Shown: piece after piece, positions 58,696-64,000 of the stretch
How the letters are laid out: every line of letters begins with the position of its first letter
How positions within the stretch are numbered: the stretch's first letter is position 1
Assembly: GCA_021464245.1 (NCBI GenBank)
Contig: JADCRB010000010.1
Span: forward strand, 62,001-126,000
Length of the DNA stretch: 64,000 nt
From: Carallia brachiata
Taxonomy: Eukaryota; Streptophyta; Magnoliopsida; Malpighiales; Rhizophoraceae
Reading direction: 5' to 3'
Made by a program: the position numbers and the translations under genes
The notes under the pieces: model-generated
Told to the model about the DNA's origin: nothing
The model's input: only the letters and a program-made list of their open reading frames with translations
Database searches by the model: none

Positions 58696-59781
58696 ATGGG
58701 AGAAGACTGTGGATCCTGGTTTCCACAGCAGCACATTGATTGGCACTCACCCAACATGGATTATATGGGTGCTCCAGTTCCCTTAGGGGAGCAAAATACC
58801 ATTCCTTTGTTTGGGAGCCCCAGCATTCTGAATCAAGCATTGCCCAAATATATATTACCCGAGCGACCTCAGTCTTGGGCTGGTCAAGTACATGATTTGC
58901 ATGGTTGGTTTTATTGTATGCCCCGATTCCGACAGGCATTCATGCCTGCTTCAAACTCTACTATGAACCAGAAAGCTCCTACTGCGACTTATGATAATAT
59001 TGAGAAGGAGGTGCCCAAGGTAGAGTCTGGGTGTGATCAGAAGAAATTCCTGGTTTTTGATCAGTCAGGTGATCAAACTACTTTGGTCTTCAGTTCTGGG
59101 TTTGGGCTGCGTCCCCAGTGCATTACTCCGTGGATTCCAAAACCAACTGATGCTTATAATTTGAATAGTGAAGAATTGGGAATCAAAGAAAACCTGAAAT
59201 ATCATTTGGGCCCAACTTCCGCTGGTGAATTTACTGAACATGGAGGTACCAATTCGGAGAGTGAGATGCATGAGGACACTGAAGAGCTGAATGCCTTGCT
59301 TTACTCTGATGATGATAGTGATGATAGTGGAGATGAAGAAGTTACTAGCACAGGGCATTCACCTAGTACAATGACAGCATTTGATAAGCCAGATTTATTG
59401 GAGAAAATTGCTGAAGAGGTTGCTAGTTCTGATGGTTCACCTAAAAAGCGAAGGTTGTCTGATGGATGTACTAGTGATGTACTGTCGCTCATGGATGCGG
59501 CTACATCAATGAGACCTGTTAGAGGTTTTGAATTTGAGGATGATGCAGAATCTAGATGTGCCAATGGCATCAAGTACACATCCAGTGAAACAGGTTCTGG
59601 TTTGGCCAACAAGAGGATGAGAAAAGAAAAAATACGGGAGACAGTTGCTGTCCTGCAGAACATAATTCCTGGTGGAAAGGGCAAGGATGCAATTGTAGTT
59701 CTTGATGAAGCCATCCATTATTTAAAATCCTTGAAGCACAAAGTGAAAGCATTAGGACTTGATGCACCAGGAATGCTGTGA
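58696..59781 (+). CDS. Atypical bHLH transcription factor, SAC51/bHLH143-145 class
   Basis: One uninterrupted exon encodes 361 residues starting MGEDCGSWFPQQHIDW and ending LGLDAPGML. The N-terminal half has the family's aromatic motifs (HDLHGWFYCMPRFRQAF). An acidic serine-rich segment (LLYSDDDSDDSGDEE) lies near residues 205-220, then a basic SPKKRRLSDG nuclear-signal-like stretch. The C-terminal HLH (about 305-354) reads NKRMRKEKIRETVAVLQNII, PGGKGKDAIVVLDEAIHYLK, SLKHKVKALG; the basic part lacks the His-Glu-Arg combination of E-box-binding bHLHs. Members act in the thermospermine pathway limiting xylem overproliferation. The conserved uORF upstream supports the assignment; which of SAC51, bHLH143, 144 or 145 it corresponds to is undecided. 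Confidence 0.92.
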   Translation: MGEDCGSWFPQQHIDWHSPNMDYMGAPVPLGEQNTIPLFGSPSILNQALPKYILPERPQSWAGQVHDLHGWFYCMPRFRQAFMPASNSTMNQKAPTATYDNIEKEVPKVESGCDQKKFLVFDQSGDQTTLVFSSGFGLRPQCITPWIPKPTDAYNLNSEELGIKENLKYHLGPTSAGEFTEHGGTNSESEMHEDTEELNALLYSDDDSDDSGDEEVTSTGHSPSTMTAFDKPDLLEKIAEEVASSDGSPKKRRLSDGCTSDVLSLMDAATSMRPVRGFEFEDDAESRCANGIKYTSSETGSGLANKRMRKEKIRETVAVLQNIIPGGKGKDAIVVLDEAIHYLKSLKHKVKALGLDAPGML

Positions 59782-60100
59782 TGTCTTTGGTTAGTGTGTG
59801 TTGTGCGAGGAATTATCGTTTAGCGGTTGCTTGTAAGTAGTTAAAGGTGTGTGCAGAAAATAGAGACGAGAATGGTTTTACATGGGGTAATGTTGTATTG
59901 TTCCTGCAAGAGGGGGTGCAAATTGGAGTGAACTGGGGGATTGATAGAGCCTCTTTTGAAATCATCTTTGTCTAATTGAGTTAGAAATCAGAAACAAAGC
60001 TTTGGATTGTAAGGTATTTGTGTAATGTGTTTGTGCGATCTGTAGAAGAATGAATGTCAGTGCAGCTTATTATGTCTCAATAAAAGGAGGTGAATCGTTA
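59782..60100 (+). terminator. 3' UTR and polyadenylation signal of the bHLH gene
   Basis: AATAAA at 60079-60084 (CTCAATAAAAGGAGG) lies about 300 bases after the stop, a normal distance for a plant 3' UTR; the preceding sequence is T/G-rich (TTGTGTAATGTGTTTGTG). Confidence 0.6.
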
Positions 60101-63100
60101 AGCAATGACTTGGGGTTTGGAGAAAGTAGCACTCACACTTGGGTCTGTTGGCCGTGTGAATGAGAAGAGCATTCATCGAATGCGGGACTCCCAGAAAGAA
60201 GATAAGTGCACGCTTATTAGGTGTTTATGGGGTCCAAACTCTCGCTTTTGCATCCTTTTTGTATTCTTTATTGTCATATTTTTCTCTCTGTGGGGTTCCA
60301 TCTTTCTTGTGGTGTATTGTCTAGCACGAGTGATGCCTTCCTCCATTTTATCTTTTGCAAGTTGTGGACTTTTCGGGGGCCCCTCAATGTCGCCCAATTC
60401 GCATATGAATGTATCTACTAGGCTCCCAATCCGAAGTATCGTCATGCAATATTCTACTCTTGGTCTTGTATGGATTGTTTTAAGTGATGCTGTACTTTTG
60501 ACTGTGGAGAACCTTGCTTTTGAGTGTCTGCTTGGTTTCAGAGACAAGGGGTTATCCTTGTTCTTTCTATGTGTTATGATGCTGTAATAAATGGAAATGG
60601 TCTGTATTGTTGGTTTGATGTAATTTAAGGTATTTTTGGCTTGGTTTTTATGGTTGTCCTTCTGCTCTGTACGCACGTTGCATGCACGGTATCTATGATA
60701 GTGGACCTCGATGTGTTAGAGAATGTGATTACTTTTTCGGTAAACATTTACGGCGAAACAAAAAAAAATTACTCATATCTATAATACAATAAAATACAAT
60801 AATAGATGATATTTGTGTAAACGTAATGATAAAATGTGAAATGAAAAAAATAATAATTTATTTTTGTTTCACAATTATTATTATTTTTTTGGTTGTTGTA
60901 CAAATTATAACAAGACACGTTATGAATGCTATCTGTCTAATTTTTTATCTGGCTACGCTAAGAAGCTCTTACGTTTTTTTTTTTTTATTTTATGAATTGA
61001 AGCTATCAGAATTTCCGTTTTTACGGGAATGGAGTTGTTGTGGGGGACCGTCTAGCATTATTTGGGCGAGGAAACGCATGTGATGGTGGGTCAGGGGTTT
61101 CGGCCCGTTTTCTTGTTTATATTAAGGTTCAAACTTGGTTGAAATAGAAATTGGCTTCCCAGAGCGATGCTATTGCTATGCATACGATAGATCCCAGAAG
61201 GAAAGTTGCATGACCACGTAATGGTAAATGGAAAATTGCATAAAAAATTGCAGATTGGGTGGCCACGCATTCTAGGCGGGGCGTTTGTCCAGTGGACTGG
61301 GTAAGAAACCCTTCGCTACCTCTTAGAAACTTGCTAAAGTTACTGATTTTGTGAATGAATAGACCTTTACATTTCTGTCAAAAGAAAAAAAAAATTGCTA
61401 CAACAAAAATCACACATTAGCCATTTCGTGAATTGCACAGCAAAAATTTTTAAGAAAGATTATGACATGTCATGGTACAAGTACAAAACAAAAAAAGGCG
61501 GGTGTAGATGCAAGTTGTTGATGAATTGTTGCAAACTTATGGCTTTTTCCATGAAGGATGGGGTGGGGATGAGGGAATATATTCCAAGCTACATAGATAC
61601 ACACTATCATCACAACAATGGCTGCCTCCAATCGTCTGCCACGTTACCAATATCCTTGGCATGCTTTCCACCCCCTCCTCTCCTCGGCACAAGATCAGGG
61701 ACGCTTTCCTCGGTGATGAGGTTGCTATCTCCCCATCGAGCAATCATTGATTCGTTTTTGACAAACGGGTGCCACTTAACTTTTTTCATTTTCCATCCGC
61801 AAAAGCTTTTATGTAGTTGCTCACTTGCTTAGATGATATTTTGCAAATCCTTGGAGATGGAGGAGTTGGGGATGTGTGGTCCCACGTTGTAAAGACAGGT
61901 GTGTCCAACGGACTTCGTGAACTGGCTTCCATTACCAATTTTACTGAGTTCTGATAGATTCTCTAATTGACAAGAGGTAAAGAAAATAGAGTTGCCTCTG
62001 TGAGTTGTACTTCTGTTACCAGAATTCTCGAGCGAAGAAACTGGTAAGGTTCATTTGATTTAGCGAACAAACTACAATCGATATAATGACTGTTCCTGTT
62101 CATTGATGGCTCATACCCAACACTTACAAATTGGTTGTTCATAGAATCGTCCAAACCAAAGAAAAAAAAAAAAAACACTAATCTTCCGTCCAACAATTAT
62201 ACTTATGCGTACTAGCACATAAGATGGCACAATTGTGTTACATGTGATGCAACAAAGGTGGATCTACCAATCACATGGTAAGGATGACTTGTCCCAAAGA
62301 TGGGCTACACTTTTCTATATTCTCTTAAATATGACTCGATATATCAGTATCTTTTATCTTTCCGAAAAGATCCCTTTTGTCTCATTTAAAGGTAAAAAAA
62401 AATACCAAAAAAAAAAGCTATCTTCTTCTTCTTTTTCGTTTTTTTGGTCTTAATTGGAAGGATTACAGTCCAAAGAGAGGGGGATGAAGCACTCCTCTGC
62501 AAATAGGCAAGACGCTACTACCTCTCTCTTAGGCAAACCTAACCCTCAAAACAGGTATCTGTTATCTTGTTGGAAGAACTATATTTCTTTTTTTTTTTTG
62601 TTCATTAGAGCTATTAGAACAACGATAAGAAAGGGTTAATTATATGAACAAAATTTGTGACTTAAACACCAAACTTTTGAGTTAGCAACTACTATTCCAA
62701 TTACTTGGGTTATGCGAGCCTCTTTGTTTTATTGGTAATTCAACATCACTTCCAGGCTTTCCGACCATTTGGGAAGAACTATATTTTTTTACAAGCCCAT
62801 CTGTCTTTTTTTTGGGTCAAGAAGGGGTACAAGCCCTAAGTTAACCATGCTTGTCTATTTTATTGGCAATTCAAAACCATGTATAACCCAAATTTCATTT
62901 GAACCTCCAAAATGAAGTGGTGCGCACAAGGGGCCATTTCTACATTGTTGGGCCAATTCACTAATCGGTAATATATATCTCAATTGAAGTGCTCAACCGG
63001 TCCATAGGCCGTTTCCACTTCAAAACCAAAGAGAAATAATTCGCTTTGATTGCTTGCACGCATTCAAGGTATCCAAACAAGTTTAGTCCAGTCCTTCAAC

Positions 63101-63120
63101 TATGGCCTTCTATTGTTGGA
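60101..63120. other. Intergenic, no gene recognised
   Basis: Open frames of 160 codons on + (60105-60587) and 167 on - (60173-60676) overlap each other just after the bHLH 3' end and match nothing I know; at most one could be real. At 61551-61690 a G-rich arm (gaaggatggggtgggga) can pair with a C-rich arm (tttccaccccctcctct). Poly(A) at 62160-62174 and T/C-rich tracts near 62420 occur. Confidence 0.35.
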
Positions 63121-64000
63121 GCAGAAGCTGAGCTAGGAGCTTGATCTGGTTATGAAGTAAGAAGAGTTGCTCTGGTATCAGAAATCCCAGTCGAATTGGA
63201 TACTTGGGGGCGACCGCAAAACAAAATTTTTTATATGTTTACCTTCGTTCGACGACGACAGAATAGGGTCGTGGCCCTTTAGCTTGACAATGGCTGATGG
63301 GAATGGGATCCCGCTTCTTTGCAAGCTCATGCTGTTACTTTTTTCCAGGGCCTTTTCGTTAGGAGCCATATGACCCTCATGGGGCTTGTCCATTGGGCCT
63401 TTTTAAAATGTTAGGTCCAGCACAACTGCATAGTTTGGCCCGTGATTTTTCTGCTGATGAGATTAAGGTTGCTCTTTTTGGTATAGGTGCCTTCAAGGCC
63501 CCTGGGTTAGATGGCTTCTTGGCTTTATTTTATAAAAAATGTTAGGAAACTGTGGGGGTTTTGATGACTTATTTTATTCAACAAGTCTATAGGGACCAAG
63601 TTTTTCCTCATGATCTTAACCAAACCCATCTTGTCCTCATTCCCAAAAGTAAGGTGCCACAACACATCACTGATCTTCGGTCCATTAGCCTCTATAATGT
63701 GACATATAAAGTTATCACAAAGATGATTGTTGCTAGACTCGGACCTTTTTTGTCGAACTGGATTGCTCCCACCTAGTCTAGCTTTGTATCGAGGAGATAG
63801 ATCTCTAATAATGTTGTTATTTTGCAGTAGTTTGTTCATTCCTTGCGTGGTTTTTGTGGCGGTAAATGTGGTATGATACTCAAGTTGGATCTGGAAAAAG
63901 CATACGATAGAATGACTTGGCAATTTATTCGTGCCACGTTATCTAAGTTGCACTTTCCTACTAGCCTCATTAATTTAATTATGGAGTGCATCACTACATC
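63121..64000 (+). mobile_element. Degenerate L1-type LINE, reverse transcriptase region, runs off the window
   Basis: The + strand reads ELLWYQKSQSNWILGGDRKT KFF (typical entry to plant L1 RT), then HLVLIPKSKVPQHITDLRSI SLYNVTYKVITKMIVARLGP, and later MILKLDLEKAYDRMTWQFI, the KxDxxKAYD motif. Stops at 63543, 63774, 63799 and 63827 and frame changes show decay. The element continues beyond 64000. Confidence 0.85.

Noticed and set aside
59301..59714. 137-codon minus-strand frame opposite the bHLH gene
   Set aside because: Shadow of the real coding frame on the other strand.
60105..60676. Overlapping open frames of 160 (+) and 167 (-) codons
   Set aside because: Neither resembles a known family, they overlap on opposite strands, and they lie just beyond the bHLH polyadenylation signal; probably incidental.
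61551..61690. Possible miRNA hairpin (G-rich arm gaaggatggggtgggga facing tttccaccccctcctct), vaguely miR482-like
   Set aside because: Only about 15 of 17 positions pair, the loop is nearly 100 bases with asymmetric gaps, and neither arm matches a miR482/2118 sequence.
1..64000. CRISPR arrays, bacterial-type operons, biosynthetic cluster
   Set aside because: The DNA is plant nuclear; genes are intron-containing, on both strands, and functionally unrelated. No regularly spaced identical repeats of CRISPR size were seen.

Overview
The window is nuclear DNA of a eudicot plant, probably a woody one. It is AT-rich, its genes have many GT-AG introns, and it carries plant-specific families: a cellulose synthase with RING finger, a plant CCD1 carotenoid dioxygenase, an SAC51-class bHLH gene with its conserved upstream peptide, Ty3/gypsy, CACTA, LINE, Au-type SINE and many MITE-like elements. 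The species cannot be fixed from sequence alone.

Layout. 1-5073: a decayed Ty3/gypsy element on the + strand whose gag appears to be interrupted by the right end of a CACTA-type DNA transposon. 5.1-8.1 kb: AT-rich intergenic DNA with one MITE-like element. 8162-15.6 kb, minus strand: a 14-exon cellulose synthase gene of the CESA3 (primary wall) type plus a likely untranslated leader exon. As written it has a one-base frameshift in exon 5, one codon missing in a late membrane helix, and a GC-AG intron. 16-20.7 kb: two copies, in opposite orientation, of an unusual repeat with a pyrimidine/purine minisatellite core. 21.7-23 kb: a GC/CT-rich leader-like stretch with a hairpin abutting a small ORF, then an Au-type SINE.

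23.6-35.8 kb, minus strand: a tandem pair of CCD1 genes. The upstream copy (29524-35741) keeps all 14 exons but carries small deletions in exons 5 and 6, and a dead duplicate of exon 4 in intron 3. The downstream copy (23624-26352) is a pseudogene lacking exons 1-4, cut off next to LTR-like DNA, with a nonsense codon, frameshifts, a lost splice donor and an exon deletion.

36-57 kb is gene-poor and rich in MITE-like elements, microsatellites and small tandem duplications, with two GC-richer islands (39.7-40.1 and 45.0-46.05 kb) that have no convincing gene. 57.0-60.1 kb, plus strand: an intact SAC51-class bHLH gene whose spliced leader encodes the 53-residue conserved uORF peptide. 63.1 kb to the end: a degenerate LINE reverse transcriptase running off the edge.

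The genes serve different roles (wall cellulose synthesis, cytosolic apocarotenoid formation, thermospermine-linked translational control in xylem) and do not form a cluster. I found no clearly new system. The strongest observations are the spliced conserved uORF, the exon-level decay in the CCD1 pair, the CESA3 frameshift, and the inverted pair of purine-core repeats.
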